Shown: one piece after another, positions 29,979 to 38,134 of the stretch
How the letters are laid out: each line of letters opens with the position of its first letter
Position numbering within the stretch: position 1 is the stretch's first letter
Source: Pseudomonas fluorescens
Lineage (GTDB): Bacteria; Pseudomonadota; Gammaproteobacteria; Pseudomonadales; Pseudomonadaceae
Direction: 5' to 3'
DNA: 64,000 bases
Assembly: GCF_000730425.1 (NCBI RefSeq)
Contig: NZ_CP008896.1
Coordinates: forward strand, 124,001-188,000
The notes under the pieces: model-generated
Databases searched by the model: none
Told to the model about the DNA's origin: nothing
Seen by the model: only the letters and a program-made list of their open reading frames with translations
Position numbers and translations under genes: made by a program

Positions 29979-30277
29979 TAAAGTCATTTCCAGGTTGCCG
30001 AAAGTCCGTCTCGACCTTCCTTTATAAAGGAGGCAGTGGACTCAACAAAAACAAGATAAAAAAACAACCAGGTACCGTCAGATGAAAATCTTCAACGCTG
30101 TACTGCGAGTGTTACGTTCTGCCTTCCTGCCCCGCGCACGGCCTTTCTATTTTTCTTTTCTCAATGTCCTTTGCGTCGAAAGCAAGGGTGCCCTGGTGTG
30201 CTGCATTCCGGGGGCGCCGGTGGTACGGCTGCCAACTGCACGCCCATCGCTCTGATAAACGCTACGTCCAGAAAACC

Positions 30278-30285
30278 AACAAGAA
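30278..30285 (+). promoter_or_regulatory. Hfq/Crc motif before the inositol binding-protein gene
   Basis: AACAAGAA fits AAnAAnAA and lies directly before the ribosome site GTGGAG. Confidence 0.5.
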
Positions 30286-30303
30286 AGTGGAGACAGACCG
30301 TTC

Positions 30304-31239
30304 ATGAAGACCCAGATCCGTTTCGCCTCGCTGGCCTTGTCGATGATGCTTGCCAGTGGCTTGGCCGCAGCCGCCGATATCAAGATCGGCGTCAGCATGT
30401 CGCAGTTCGACGACACCTTTCTCACCTATCTGCGCGAGGACATGGACAAGCAAGCCAAGTCCTATCCCAAGGGTGACGGTGTGCAACTGCAGTTCGAGGA
30501 CGCCCGTGCCGACGTGGTCAAGCAGTTGAGCCAGGTCGAGAACTTTATCAGCCAGAAAGTCGATGCCATGGTGGTCAACCCGGTGGACACGGCCTCCACC
30601 GCACGCATCACTAAAGCGGCGGTGGCGGCCGGTATCCCGCTGGTCTACGTCAACCGCCGTCCGGACCAGGCCGACCTGCCCAAAGGGGTGGTGACGGTGA
30701 CATCCAACGACGTGGAGGCCGGCAAACTGCAAATGCAGTACCTGGCCGAGAAGATGGGCGGCAAAGGCAACATCGTGATTCTGCTGGGCGACCTGGCCAA
30801 CAACTCCACCACCAATCGTACCAAGGGCGTCAAGGAGGTTCTCGGTCGGTATCCGGACATCAAGGTTGAACAGGAGCAGACCGGGATCTGGCTGCGGGAC
30901 AAGGGCATGACCCTAGTGAACGATTGGCTGACCCAGGGCCGCGAGTTCAATGCCGTCGTGGCCAACAATGACGAAATGGCGATTGGCGCGGCCATGGCGT
31001 TGAAAACCGCCGGTGTCAAACCGGGCAGTGTGTTGATTGGCGGCGTCGATGGCACCCCCGACGGGTTGAATGCGATTACCAAGGGTGAGATGGCGCTCTC
31101 GGTGTTCCAGGATGCCAAGGGGCAGGCGGTCGGTTCAGTGGAGGCTGCGGTGAAAATGGCCAGGGGCGAGGCAGTCGAACAAAACGTCGTGGTGCCATTC
31201 CAATTGATCACCCCGGACAATGTCGCGTCATTCAAGTAG
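30304..31239 (+). CDS. Periplasmic inositol-binding protein of an ABC importer
   Basis: This 311-residue secreted protein has a signal peptide ([20 protein letters not shown], then AAAADIKIG). It belongs to the periplasmic binding protein family 4 (ribose/inositol type), with [18 protein letters not shown] and [16 protein letters not shown]. It captures the sugar for the ATPase and permease encoded downstream. Inositol specificity is inferred from its place in the iol locus and from the shared operators; in Caulobacter the equivalent is IbpA. Confidence 0.9.
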   Translation: MKTQIRFASLALSMMLASGLAAAADIKIGVSMSQFDDTFLTYLREDMDKQAKSYPKGDGVQLQFEDARADVVKQLSQVENFISQKVDAMVVNPVDTASTARITKAAVAAGIPLVYVNRRPDQADLPKGVVTVTSNDVEAGKLQMQYLAEKMGGKGNIVILLGDLANNSTTNRTKGVKEVLGRYPDIKVEQEQTGIWLRDKGMTLVNDWLTQGREFNAVVANNDEMAIGAAMALKTAGVKPGSVLIGGVDGTPDGLNAITKGEMALSVFQDAKGQAVGSVEAAVKMARGEAVEQNVVVPFQLITPDNVASFK

Positions 31240-31244
31240 CGTTC

Positions 31245-31258
31245 AATAACAACAATAA
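31245..31258 (+). promoter_or_regulatory. Extended AAn repeat after the binding-protein gene
   Basis: AATAACAACAATAA is an extended AAn run able to bind Hfq/Crc. It lies 44 bases before the ATPase start, so an effect on translation is uncertain. Confidence 0.35.
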
Positions 31259-31301
31259 GCGGGCAGGGTGGTCGCAATCGCCCTGCCGATGGAGCCCCGA
31301 T

Positions 31302-32840
31302 ATGCTCGCTCAAGCGACTGCTGTGCCGCCCGCAGGTCAAGAACAACCCTACCTGCTGGAAATCGCCCATATCAGCAAAGGCTTTCCCGGCGTCGTGGCC
31401 CTGGACGATGTACAACTGCGGGTGCGCCCCGGCTCGGTCCTGGCGCTGATGGGAGAGAACGGCGCTGGCAAGTCGACGTTGATGAAAATCATCGCCGGCA
31501 TCTATCAGCCCGACGCCGGGGAAATCCGCCTGCGGGGCAAGCCTGTGGTGTTTGATACGCCCCTGGCTGCCTTGCAGTCGGGCATTGCGATGATCCACCA
31601 GGAACTCAACCTGATGCCTCATATGAGCATCGCCGAGAATATCTGGATCGGCCGCGAGCAGCTCAATGGCCTGCGCCTGGTCAATCACCGGGCCATGCAC
31701 CGTTGCACGGCACAGTTGCTGGCCCGGCTGCGGATCAACCTCGACCCCGAGGAGCAGGTCGGCAACCTGAGCATTGCCGAGCGGCAGATGGTGGAGATTG
31801 CCAAGGCGGTGTCCTATGACTCCGACATCCTGATCATGGATGAGCCAACGTCGGCGATTACCGACAAGGAAGTGGCCCATTTGTTTTCGATCATTGCCGA
31901 CCTCAAGGCCCAGGGCAAAGGCATCATCTATATCACCCATAAAATGAATGAAGTGTTCGCCATCGCCGATGAAGTGGCGGTGTTTCGCGACGGCGCCTAT
32001 ATCGGCCTGCAACGGGCCGACAGCATGGACAGCGACAGCCTGATCTCGATGATGGTCGGACGCGAGTTGAGCCAACTGTTCCCCGTGCGCGAGACGCCCA
32101 TCGGCGAGTTGCTGCTGTCGGTGCGCGACCTGCGCCTGGACGGGGTATTCCAGGGGGTGTCCTTTGACCTGCATGCGGGTGAGATTTTGGGTATTGCCGG
32201 GTTGATGGGCTCGGGCCGCACCAATGTGGCGGAAACGATCTTCGGCATTACCCCCAGCGACGGCGGCGAGATCCGTCTCGACGGCCAGGCGCTGCGCATC
32301 AGTGACCCCCATATGGCGATCAAGCAGGGCTTTGCGCTGTTGACCGAGGACCGCAAGCTCAGTGGCCTGTTCCCGTGCCTGTCGGTCCTGGAAAACATGG
32401 AAATGGCGGTGCTGCCCCACTACTCGGGCAATGGTTTTATCCAGCAAAAAGCCCTGCGGGCCTTGTGCGAAGACATGTGCAAGAAACTGCGGGTGAAAAC
32501 GCCCTCCCTTGAGCAGTGCATCGACACCCTGTCTGGCGGCAATCAGCAAAAGGCCCTGCTGGCACGCTGGCTGATGACCAAGCCACGGCTGTTGATCCTC
32601 GATGAACCGACCCGTGGCATCGACGTCGGCGCCAAGGCCGAGATCTACCGCTTGATCGCCTTCCTGGCCAGCGAGGGCATGGCGGTGATCATGATTTCTT
32701 CGGAACTGCCCGAGGTGCTGGGCATGAGCGACCGCGTCATGGTGATGCACGAAGGCGAGTTGATGGGCACCCTGGGCCGGGCCGAGGCCACCCAGGAAAA
32801 AGTCATGCAGTTGGCTTCCGGTATGACGGCAGTCCACTAA
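31302..32840 (+). CDS. Sugar (inositol) ABC importer ATPase, tandem nucleotide-binding domains
   Basis: This 512-residue protein is of the RbsA/MglA type with two ATPase domains in one chain. The first has Walker [10 protein letters not shown], the signature [14 protein letters not shown] and Walker B ILIMDEPT. The second has the degenerate Walker [10 protein letters not shown], the signature [15 protein letters not shown] and Walker [13 protein letters not shown]. It powers uptake through the permease encoded next. Co-transcription with both neighbours is expected from spacing (62 and 20 bp). Confidence 0.95.
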   Translation: MLAQATAVPPAGQEQPYLLEIAHISKGFPGVVALDDVQLRVRPGSVLALMGENGAGKSTLMKIIAGIYQPDAGEIRLRGKPVVFDTPLAALQSGIAMIHQELNLMPHMSIAENIWIGREQLNGLRLVNHRAMHRCTAQLLARLRINLDPEEQVGNLSIAERQMVEIAKAVSYDSDILIMDEPTSAITDKEVAHLFSIIADLKAQGKGIIYITHKMNEVFAIADEVAVFRDGAYIGLQRADSMDSDSLISMMVGRELSQLFPVRETPIGELLLSVRDLRLDGVFQGVSFDLHAGEILGIAGLMGSGRTNVAETIFGITPSDGGEIRLDGQALRISDPHMAIKQGFALLTEDRKLSGLFPCLSVLENMEMAVLPHYSGNGFIQQKALRALCEDMCKKLRVKTPSLEQCIDTLSGGNQQKALLARWLMTKPRLLILDEPTRGIDVGAKAEIYRLIAFLASEGMAVIMISSELPEVLGMSDRVMVMHEGELMGTLGRAEATQEKVMQLASGMTAVH

Positions 32841-32860
32841 CGAATAAAAGGTGACGGGTA

Positions 32861-33898
32861 ATGAACGCAATACTGGAAAGCAAACCCGAGGAAAAGAAGC
32901 CCGCTGCGGCACCGGCCAAGAGCCGGCGGCGGTTTCCTACCGAACTGAGTATTTTCCTGGTGCTGATTGGCATCGGCCTGGTATTCGAGGTGTTTGGCTG
33001 GATCGTGCGTGACCAGAGTTTTTTGATGAATTCCCAGCGTCTGGTGCTGATGATCCTGCAAGTGTCGATCATTGGTTTGCTGGCGATTGGCGTGACCCAG
33101 GTGATCATTACCACGGGGATCGATCTGTCTTCGGGCTCGGTACTGGCGTTGTCGGCGATGATTGCCGCGAGCCTGGCGCAAACCTCGGACTTTTCTCGCG
33201 CGGTGTTTCCGTCGCTCACCGACTTGCCGGTGTGGATCCCGGTGGTGGCCGGGTTGGGCGTGGGGCTGCTGGCGGGAGCGATCAATGGCAGCATCATCGC
33301 CATTACTGGCATCCCGCCGTTTATTGCGACCCTCGGCATGATGGTCTCGGCCCGTGGCCTGGCGCGCTATTACACCGAAGGCCAGCCGGTGAGCATGTTG
33401 TCTGATTCCTACACGACCATCGGCCATGGTGCGATGCCGGTCATTATCTTTCTGGTGGTGGCGGTGATCTTTCATATTGCCCTGCGCTACACCAAGTACG
33501 GCAAGTACACCTACGCCATTGGCGGCAATATGCAGGCGGCGCGTACGTCGGGGATCAACGTCAAGCGGCACTTGATCATCGTCTATAGCATTGCGGGGCT
33601 GCTGGCCGGGCTGGCCGGTGTGGTCGCCTCGGCTCGGGCGGCTACCGGGCAGGCCGGGATGGGCATGTCCTACGAGTTGGATGCGATTGCTGCTGCGGTG
33701 ATCGGTGGTACCAGCCTGGCAGGCGGGGTAGGGCGCATCACCGGCACCGTGATTGGCGCGCTGATCCTCGGGGTGATGGCCAGCGGGTTTACCTTCGTGG
33801 GGGTGGATGCCTATATCCAGGACATCATCAAGGGCCTGATCATCGTGGTGGCGGTGGTGATCGACCAGTATCGCAACAAGCGCAAACTCAAGCGCTGA
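32861..33898 (+). CDS. Sugar (inositol) ABC importer permease
   Basis: This 345-residue inner-membrane protein of the BPD_transp_2 (RbsC-like) family has a basic, Lys/Pro-rich cytoplasmic N-terminus of about 30 residues and then eight to ten helices. The family landmark GITQVIITTGIDLS appears as GVTQVIITTGIDLSSGSVLA, with AIGGNMQAARTSGINV later. It forms the channel for the importer. A REP pair follows, probably ending the operon. Confidence 0.95.
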   Translation: MNAILESKPEEKKPAAAPAKSRRRFPTELSIFLVLIGIGLVFEVFGWIVRDQSFLMNSQRLVLMILQVSIIGLLAIGVTQVIITTGIDLSSGSVLALSAMIAASLAQTSDFSRAVFPSLTDLPVWIPVVAGLGVGLLAGAINGSIIAITGIPPFIATLGMMVSARGLARYYTEGQPVSMLSDSYTTIGHGAMPVIIFLVVAVIFHIALRYTKYGKYTYAIGGNMQAARTSGINVKRHLIIVYSIAGLLAGLAGVVASARAATGQAGMGMSYELDAIAAAVIGGTSLAGGVGRITGTVIGALILGVMASGFTFVGVDAYIQDIIKGLIIVVAVVIDQYRNKRKLKR

Positions 33899-33931
33899 GC
33901 GAGTCCTGCGCCTGTAAACGCTCTTGGCTTG

Positions 33932-34020
33932 TGTGGGAGCGGGCTTACCCGCGATGGCGGTGGGCCAGTTGATAAATACTTGACTGACCCACCGCCATCG
34001 CGGGCAAGCCCGCTCCCACA
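33932..34020. repeat. REPIN, 89 bp, after the inositol transporter operon
   Basis: Outer arms TGTGGGAGCGGGCTTACCCG and CGGGCAAGCCCGCTCCCACA pair with one mismatch; the inner arms CGATGGCGGTGGG/CCCACCGCCATCG also pair. Confidence 0.9.
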
Positions 34021-34325
34021 TTTGTCCACCGGCAGCCGTTCGCTAACCGTTTGTCTCCTATATAGCTCCACAACACTGAATTTCTTGCTATAAACGCACT
34101 CCGATAACCGCCTGCCAAGCCCGTCCGGGTGTCTTTCGGGGGCGTGTCGGACAAATTGCCTGTCATTTCAGTTGCTGCGCCCTCAAGTCAGCCGTAGACT
34201 GCCGCCCCTCGTAAATTGAGTGCCGGGTGGCGCTTGGAATGGACGGCGTCTTTCCCCGATCTGCAGAGGTTGGCCGGAACGCTCCCTTATTCGCCTTAAT
34301 GCACGTATTTTTTATAGAGAAATCA
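34021..34325 (+). promoter_or_regulatory. Leader and promoter region of the DksA-like gene
   Basis: No gene is seen in about 300 bases. The stretch includes CTTGCTATAAACGC near 34086 (a -10-like element) and a GTCCG...CGGAC inverted repeat at 34121-34155. A long GC-rich segment before the ATG has several short complementary tracts. It could be a structured leader, but no known riboswitch was recognised. Confidence 0.35.
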
Positions 34326-34730
34326 ATGACAAAGGAAAAGTTGCTGGCCATGCCGGCGGATGACTACATGAATGCCGAGCAGCACGCTTTTTTCGAGCAG
34401 TTGTTGCAAGACATGAAGGTCGAGCACCACGAGCGCATTGAGCAGAACCGTATCGCCATTGAAAGCCTGGACACCCCGGCTGATCCGGCTGATGCCGCTT
34501 CGGTAGAAGAAGAGCGCACCTGGTTGGTCAACGCCATCGACCGTGACCAGCGCATGCTGCCGCAACTTGAACAGGCCCTGGGCCGTATCAAGGAAGATTC
34601 CTTTGGCTGGTGTGACGACAGCGGCGAGCCTATCGGCCTCAAGCGCCTGCTGATCAGCCCGACCACCAAATACTGCATCGAAGCGCAAGAGCGCCACGAG
34701 CAAATCGACAAGCATCAGCGCCAAGCCTGA
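34326..34730 (+). CDS. DksA/TraR-family protein with a two-cysteine zinc-finger remnant
   Basis: This 134-residue protein starts at ATG 34326 (MTKEKLLAMPADDYMNAEQH). The N-terminal half is a long helical hairpin as in DksA, which enters the RNA polymerase secondary channel and acts with ppGpp. The C-terminal finger reads GWCDDSGEP...PTTKYCIEA, where only the first cysteine of each CxxC pair remains, so zinc binding is probably lost or weakened. This resembles the zinc-independent DksA2-type paralogues of Pseudomonas. It is flanked by REP pairs and is a single-gene unit. Confidence 0.9.
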   Translation: MTKEKLLAMPADDYMNAEQHAFFEQLLQDMKVEHHERIEQNRIAIESLDTPADPADAASVEEERTWLVNAIDRDQRMLPQLEQALGRIKEDSFGWCDDSGEPIGLKRLLISPTTKYCIEAQERHEQIDKHQRQA

Positions 34731-34742
34731 TCTGTTTGATTG

Positions 34743-34831
34743 TGTAGGAGCTGGCTTGCCAGCGAAGGCGGTCAGTCAGACGCTTCATTGTTGATTGGCA
34801 CACCGCTATCGCCAGCAAGCTGGCTCCTACA
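34743..34831. repeat. REPIN, 89 bp, after the DksA-like gene
   Basis: Outer arms TGTAGGAGCTGGCTTGCCAG and CAGCAAGCTGGCTCCTACA pair with a small bulge. Confidence 0.9.
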
Positions 34832-34912
34832 ATGATCCTGTGCGTGTCATCCCCCCCCTGTCTGTCGATCTACCTCTGCGTGCCCGCGGCCCTGTTCCAT
34901 GCCGTGGAGCCG

Positions 34913-35086
34913 ATGCGCAGTGACTTGACTGTCAGCGATCAGCAGGCCCGGCAGTTGGCCGCAGCGGCCTCGACGACCTTTCCCTGGCTCTGGCGCGGAT
35001 TGTTGCGCGTTATGCAAGGAAGCTTTTACGCCAATAGCTTTTTCCGGAGAAAGGAACAGCTTAAGATGCTGCAAATTGTTAGCTAG
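34913..35086 (+). CDS. Short hypothetical protein (57 residues)
   Basis: The ORF from ATG 34913 (MRSDLTVSDQQARQLAAAAS) has GGAG just upstream, though only three bases before the start. An in-frame extension begins at the edge of the REP pair and is unlikely. The C-terminal part is basic (FFRRKEQLKMLQIVS). No family was recognised. Its stop codon lies inside the palindrome at 35078-35091, which suggests the 3' part overlaps the promoter of the next gene. Whether it is translated is uncertain. Confidence 0.4.
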   Translation: MRSDLTVSDQQARQLAAAASTTFPWLWRGLLRVMQGSFYANSFFRRKEQLKMLQIVS

Positions 35087-35091
35087 CTAAC
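35078..35091. promoter_or_regulatory. Perfect 14-bp palindrome, operator candidate
   Basis: GTTAGCTAGCTAAC is perfectly symmetric and lies 21 bp before the ATG at 35112. Its core TTAGC-N2-GCTAA resembles binding sites of MarR/SlyA-type regulators. Confidence 0.4.
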
Positions 35092-35111
35092 TAATCCTGC
35101 GGAGAACTTCC

Positions 35112-35315
35112 ATGCAAAGCAAAGTCGATGTGGCGGTGATGATTGGCAGTGGTGTGCCACAAACCCTGCGTGCGCTGGGCCTGAGAGCCTGCTGGGTCGT
35201 GTTGCTCAACGGTGAGCAGCGCGGCACGGCCTTCGCCAGTCGCGACGAAGCCCAGGAATGTCGCGCCGCCTGGCAGGCATTGCTGGACCTGGAGCAATCA
35301 GACCGCCTGCATTGA
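35112..35315 (+). CDS. Small conserved hypothetical protein (67 residues)
   Basis: The ORF begins MQSKVDVAVMIGSGVPQTLR with GGAGAA seven bases upstream. It reads as a compact alpha/beta domain with a central strand ACWVVLLNGEQRGTAFAS and a C-terminal helix (RDEAQECRAAWQALLDLEQ). No function is known. It ends a few bases before the convergent DUF2789 gene. Confidence 0.7.
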   Translation: MQSKVDVAVMIGSGVPQTLRALGLRACWVVLLNGEQRGTAFASRDEAQECRAAWQALLDLEQSDRLH

Positions 35316-35322
35316 GTGGCGG

Positions 35323-35559
35323 TTATCCGCTTTGGTGCAGGCGTTGGTTCAACTCATCGACGGCAATCGCCCAGTCCGCATCTTCGCGCAATTGCTCCTT
35401 GAGAAACTGCGCCTGTTGCGGGGTCCAGAAGGGCGCATCGATCAGTTTCACATCCTCCACCAGGGGGTGTTCGCCAATAAACTGGTCAATGGCCGCAGGC
35501 GAAGCCTCCAGGCCCAATTGTGCAAACAGGTCTTGCAGGGTGTGTGTTGGCGCGTCCAT
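35323..35559 (-). CDS. DUF2789-family small protein
   Basis: This 78-residue protein is read from the second ATG (MDAPTHTLQDLFAQLGLEAS), which has GGAG eight bases upstream; an ATG twelve bases earlier sits too close to the same site. The PTHxLxxLFAQLGL opening and the later APFWTPQQAQFLKEQLREDA match the DUF2789 family, which is common in Pseudomonas and has no assigned role. Confidence 0.8.
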   Translation of the reverse strand: MDAPTHTLQDLFAQLGLEASPAAIDQFIGEHPLVEDVKLIDAPFWTPQQAQFLKEQLREDADWAIAVDELNQRLHQSG

Positions 35560-35628
35560 TTCATTCTCCACGGTAAGTAAGCTTCTACTCGTATGGGAGG
35601 CATGCTGGCGCGCAGAGTTCGATTTCGC

Positions 35629-35895
35629 TCAAGCCGATACTTGACGGGCAGTCGTGTAGAGGAGGGCCTCCAACTCTCTGGCCAGTGCGCAGGCTTTGTT
35701 GTGATCGCTGCGAAAGCCTTTTATTCGGCCGCTGGGCACTTCCAGGATATGGAAAAAGTTCTTCCCCGCCGGGACGACTCGGTACAGTGCGAAATCCGCG
35801 TACACGGCATTGGCATACACGCTGTAGAATAGCGCGCTATCCTTGCAGGATGAGGCGCCGGAAGTCTGTGTCGGTTGGCGTTGAACTCGTTGCAT
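35629..35895 (-). CDS. Small hypothetical protein (88 residues)
   Basis: The ORF begins MQRVQRQPTQTSGASSCKDS and contains an alternating core, FALYRVVPAGKNFFHILEVP, followed by a helix rich in alanine and leucine (DHNKACALARELEALLYTTA). Codon use looks protein-like. No family was recognised. The true start may be internal, since the first 25 residues are low in structure. Confidence 0.55.
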   Translation of the reverse strand: MQRVQRQPTQTSGASSCKDSALFYSVYANAVYADFALYRVVPAGKNFFHILEVPSGRIKGFRSDHNKACALARELEALLYTTARQVSA

Positions 35896-36194
35896 GGCCA
35901 GCTCCTGTTGATCTGTTGACCTGCTTGCAGCATTTCGGGTGGTTTTAAGCCGTGTTGCTGTTCTAATATTGTTGTCGGCAGCCCATATTCAGTTCCATCC
36001 AACGTTTTTCCTTTGTTTTGGCTGTCGGAAACCACCCTTTCAAAAGGGGGATTCTCTGAAGTGGGGCGTCCAGTGTTCTCTGGACGATAAACCTGTGATT
36101 TCCTGCAATGCCTGACGACCTTGCACAAGGTCTGTCAGGCCCGGCTGTACGAGTCTGGCGGGGATCAACTTCAGTCAGTTTTTTAATGTGTCGT

Positions 36195-36213
36195 GCCGTA
36201 TCGGCCTTTTTTT
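36195..36213 (+). terminator. Weak terminator (first of two)
   Basis: GCCG-TAT-CGGC followed by C and seven T residues. The stem is only 4 bp, but the T tract is strong. Confidence 0.4.
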
Positions 36214-36246
36214 GTGCTGCCTGCCCAGGGCGGGCAGCGCTTTTTT
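36214..36246 (+). terminator. Strong Rho-independent terminator (second of two)
   Basis: A 12-bp stem around GCTGCCTGCC/GGGCGGGCAGC with a three-base loop is followed by six T residues. Confidence 0.8.
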
Positions 36247-36285
36247 AGATGTGGGGGCGTTTCCTTGGCAGTCAGTAATCTGGAT

Positions 36286-36735
36286 ATGCACGCATTGTTC
36301 GTGCTGGGTGATTTGCGCGCGAAGTTGGTTAAACAGTTTCAGTCGCGGTTTGTTTACATCACGGAACAAAACCCGGAAGGCATTTACATTGCCGAAATCG
36401 ATACCGAAACAGCGCTTGTGGTAGATGACAAGCCCCGATTGGAACTCAAAGTCGGCGATCATTTTCGTGCGGCAGTATTGCCCAGTCGTGAAGGTGGCAA
36501 GTTCGAGCTGAAGTTTCGCGACATCAAGTTGACGGTCTATGGCCTGGGTGACTACGCGTTTGTTTCCACGGCGCAGGGCGAGGGCATTGTGTTCAAGGAA
36601 GGCCATAGCGTGATGTTGGTGTTCGCCGCCAATGAACAGTTGCAGGAAGGCCTGAGCAAAACCCTCAAGGCGGCGACCGGTAAGGCTGCCAAGTGGCGCA
36701 AAGGCGAATTGGTAAGCTTCAAGGCCAGCGAATAA
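36286..36735 (+). CDS. Conserved hypothetical protein (149 residues)
   Basis: The start is placed at ATG 36286 (MHALFVLGDLRAKLVKQFQS); an in-frame extension would run through the terminator. The protein is beta-rich, with repeated short strands such as RFVYITEQNPEGIYIAEIDT and LELKVGDHFRAAVLPSR, and a basic C-terminal helix (LSKTLKAATGKAAKWRKGEL). No signal peptide or membrane segment is seen. The function is unknown. Its stop overlaps the next start (TAATG), so the two genes are translationally coupled. Confidence 0.75.
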   Translation: MHALFVLGDLRAKLVKQFQSRFVYITEQNPEGIYIAEIDTETALVVDDKPRLELKVGDHFRAAVLPSREGGKFELKFRDIKLTVYGLGDYAFVSTAQGEGIVFKEGHSVMLVFAANEQLQEGLSKTLKAATGKAAKWRKGELVSFKASE

Positions 36736-36932
36736 TGAGCGAAGGCCGGGCCCGGTTTCACCAGCAGCACCTGGCGGATGCCCAGGCCAAGGCCGTCGAA
36801 CTGCTTGCCCGCAAAGATGATCTGCAAGGTGCCTGGTTGAACTGGGTGGCCAGCCAACTCTATGCCTTACGACCTGCCGAGTACGCCAGCATGGTGCGCC
36901 GAGAGTTGCAGCGTCTGCATCGGCGGCCCTGA
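36735..36932 (+). CDS. Small hypothetical protein (65 residues), coupled to the upstream gene
   Basis: The ORF begins MSEGRARFHQQHLADAQAKA at an ATG overlapping the previous stop by one base. It is helical and strongly basic and ends in EYASMVRRELQRLHRRP, suggesting nucleic-acid or protein contact. No family was recognised. Coupling implies it works with the 149-residue protein. Confidence 0.65.
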   Translation: MSEGRARFHQQHLADAQAKAVELLARKDDLQGAWLNWVASQLYALRPAEYASMVRRELQRLHRRP

Positions 36933-37048
36933 ATATCGGCATCCGTTTGAACCTCTACTACAGTTGGGTGGACTTAATTGTTCAGGGGCTTTCGCGACAT
37001 GACAGCAAAGCCATCCGCCATGGCTGTGCAAACGCGAGGTTCAAAGGC

Positions 37049-38065
37049 ATGAAAGCAATTCGAGCGCTGTTGGCAGCGTCCCTTACCACCCTGGGCCTGT
37101 CGATGGTGGCCGCACCGGTAACGGCTGCCCAGGCGCCCATTCACTTTGCCGACCTGAATTGGGAAAGTGGCAGCCTGATCACCGAAGTACTGCGGTTTAT
37201 CGTCGAGAAAGGCTACGGCCTGCCCACCGACACCCTGCCTGGTACCACCATCACCCTGGAAACCGCCCTGGCCAAAAATGACATCCAGGTGATTGGCGAG
37301 GAATGGGCGGGACGCAGCCCGGTGTGGGTCAAGGCTGAAGCTGAAGGTAAGGTGGTGGGCCTGGGCGATACCGTCAAGGGCGCAACCGAAGGCTGGTGGG
37401 TGCCGGAGTACGTGATCAAGGGCGACCCGGCCAAGGGCATCGCGGCGCTGGCTCCCGAGCTGCGCAGCGTAAAGGACCTGGCGCGCTACAAGGATGTGTT
37501 CAAGGACCCGGAAACTCCCGGCAAGGGGCGCTTTCTCAATAGCCCAATTGGCTGGACCTCGGAAGTGGTCAATAAGCAGAAGCTCAAGGCTTACGGCCTG
37601 GATGACAGCTACGTCAACTTTCGCAGCGGTTCAGGTGCTGCGCTGGATGCCGAGATTGCTTCGTCGATCCGCCGTGGCAAGCCGATCCTGTTCTATTACT
37701 GGTCACCGACCCCACTGATGGGGCGCTACAAGTTGATCCAGCTGGAGGAGCCGCCGTTCGACGCCGAGGCCTGGAAGACCCTGACCGATGCCGGCAACCC
37801 CAACCCCCAGCCTACGCGTTCGTTGGCGTCCAAGTTGAGTATTGGCGTTTCCACGCCATTCCAGCAGCAGTATCCGCAGATTGCGCAGTTCTTTGAGAAG
37901 GTCGACTTTCCCATTGGCCCGCTCAATCAAGCCCTGGCAACGATGAGCGAGAAACACACCCCGCCCCGTGAAGTGGCGCAGGCGTTTCTCAAGGAGCATC
38001 CGCAGGTCTGGAAGGCATGGCTCACGGAGGATGTGGCCGCAAAGGTCGAAGCCAGCCTCAAGTAA
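37049..38065 (+). CDS. Glycine betaine/choline-type ABC substrate-binding protein (orphan)
   Basis: This 338-residue periplasmic protein has a signal peptide (MKAIRALLAASLTTLGLSMV, then AAPVTAAQ). It belongs to the OpuAC/ProX-like family: early DLNWESGSLITEVLRFIVEK and GTTITLETALAKNDIQVIGE, and the aromatic-rich ILFYYWSPTPLMG that lines the quaternary-amine pocket. No permease or ATPase gene is adjacent, so it must use a transporter encoded elsewhere. The precise ligand is not determined. Confidence 0.88.
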   Translation: MKAIRALLAASLTTLGLSMVAAPVTAAQAPIHFADLNWESGSLITEVLRFIVEKGYGLPTDTLPGTTITLETALAKNDIQVIGEEWAGRSPVWVKAEAEGKVVGLGDTVKGATEGWWVPEYVIKGDPAKGIAALAPELRSVKDLARYKDVFKDPETPGKGRFLNSPIGWTSEVVNKQKLKAYGLDDSYVNFRSGSGAALDAEIASSIRRGKPILFYYWSPTPLMGRYKLIQLEEPPFDAEAWKTLTDAGNPNPQPTRSLASKLSIGVSTPFQQQYPQIAQFFEKVDFPIGPLNQALATMSEKHTPPREVAQAFLKEHPQVWKAWLTEDVAAKVEASLK

Positions 38066-38082
38066 CCTTCCATATGAGGACC

Positions 38083-38118
38083 AAACTGTGGGAGCGGGCA
38101 AGCCCGCTCCCACAGTTT
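38083..38118. terminator. Perfect palindrome acting as two-way terminator (REP-derived)
   Basis: Arms AAACTGTGGGAGCGGGC and their exact complement enclose AA, giving 17 bp of perfect pairing flanked by A and T runs. It lies between the convergent binding-protein and TonB receptor genes. Confidence 0.8.
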
Positions 38119-38134
38119 TAACCGTATTCCAGCC

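Larger units (their letters stand above)
29937..30303 (+). other. Leader of the inositol transporter operon
   Basis: These 367 bases hold two operator-like palindromes, a perfect 12-bp palindrome CCTTTATAAAGG at 30018-30029 followed by an unused Shine-Dalgarno-like AAGGAGG, and an A-rich run at 30049-30070. A 57-codon ORF at 30082-30255 has no ribosome site and is not called. Confidence 0.5.
36060..36246 (+). ncRNA. Candidate structured small RNA ending in tandem terminators
   Basis: A 7-bp hairpin CGTCCAG-TGTTCT-CTGGACG lies at 36067-36086, and a 12-bp hairpin with one bulge and a GCAC loop (CCTGACGACCTT paired with AAGGTCTGTCAGG) at 36111-36139. Two plus-strand terminators follow at 36195-36213 and 36214-36246. 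No plus-strand protein gene ends upstream within 740 bp, because the two preceding genes are on the minus strand. The terminators therefore need another transcript to stop. No known sRNA family was recognised, and a 5' end was not located. Confidence 0.4.
35896..36285. other. Intergenic region between divergent small genes
   Basis: No protein-coding gene is seen in 390 bases. The right half holds three strong hairpins and two consecutive plus-strand terminators, described as a candidate RNA at 36060-36246. The left half holds the minus-strand promoter of the 88-residue gene. Confidence 0.5.

Noticed and set aside
30082..30255. 57-codon ORF in the leader of the inositol transporter operon
   Set aside because: No ribosome site precedes the ATG, and the arginine/proline-rich product lacks any recognisable pattern.
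30645..32912. 755-codon minus-strand frame across the ABC transporter genes
   Set aside because: It is the shadow of well-supported plus-strand ABC transporter genes.
34021..34325. Possible riboswitch before the DksA-like gene
   Set aside because: Several complementary tracts exist, but no known riboswitch signature was recognised and no terminator or sequestered ribosome site was seen.
34832..34912. N-terminal extension of the 57-residue gene
   Set aside because: It begins at the last base of the REP pair, has no ribosome site and reads as random cysteine-rich sequence.
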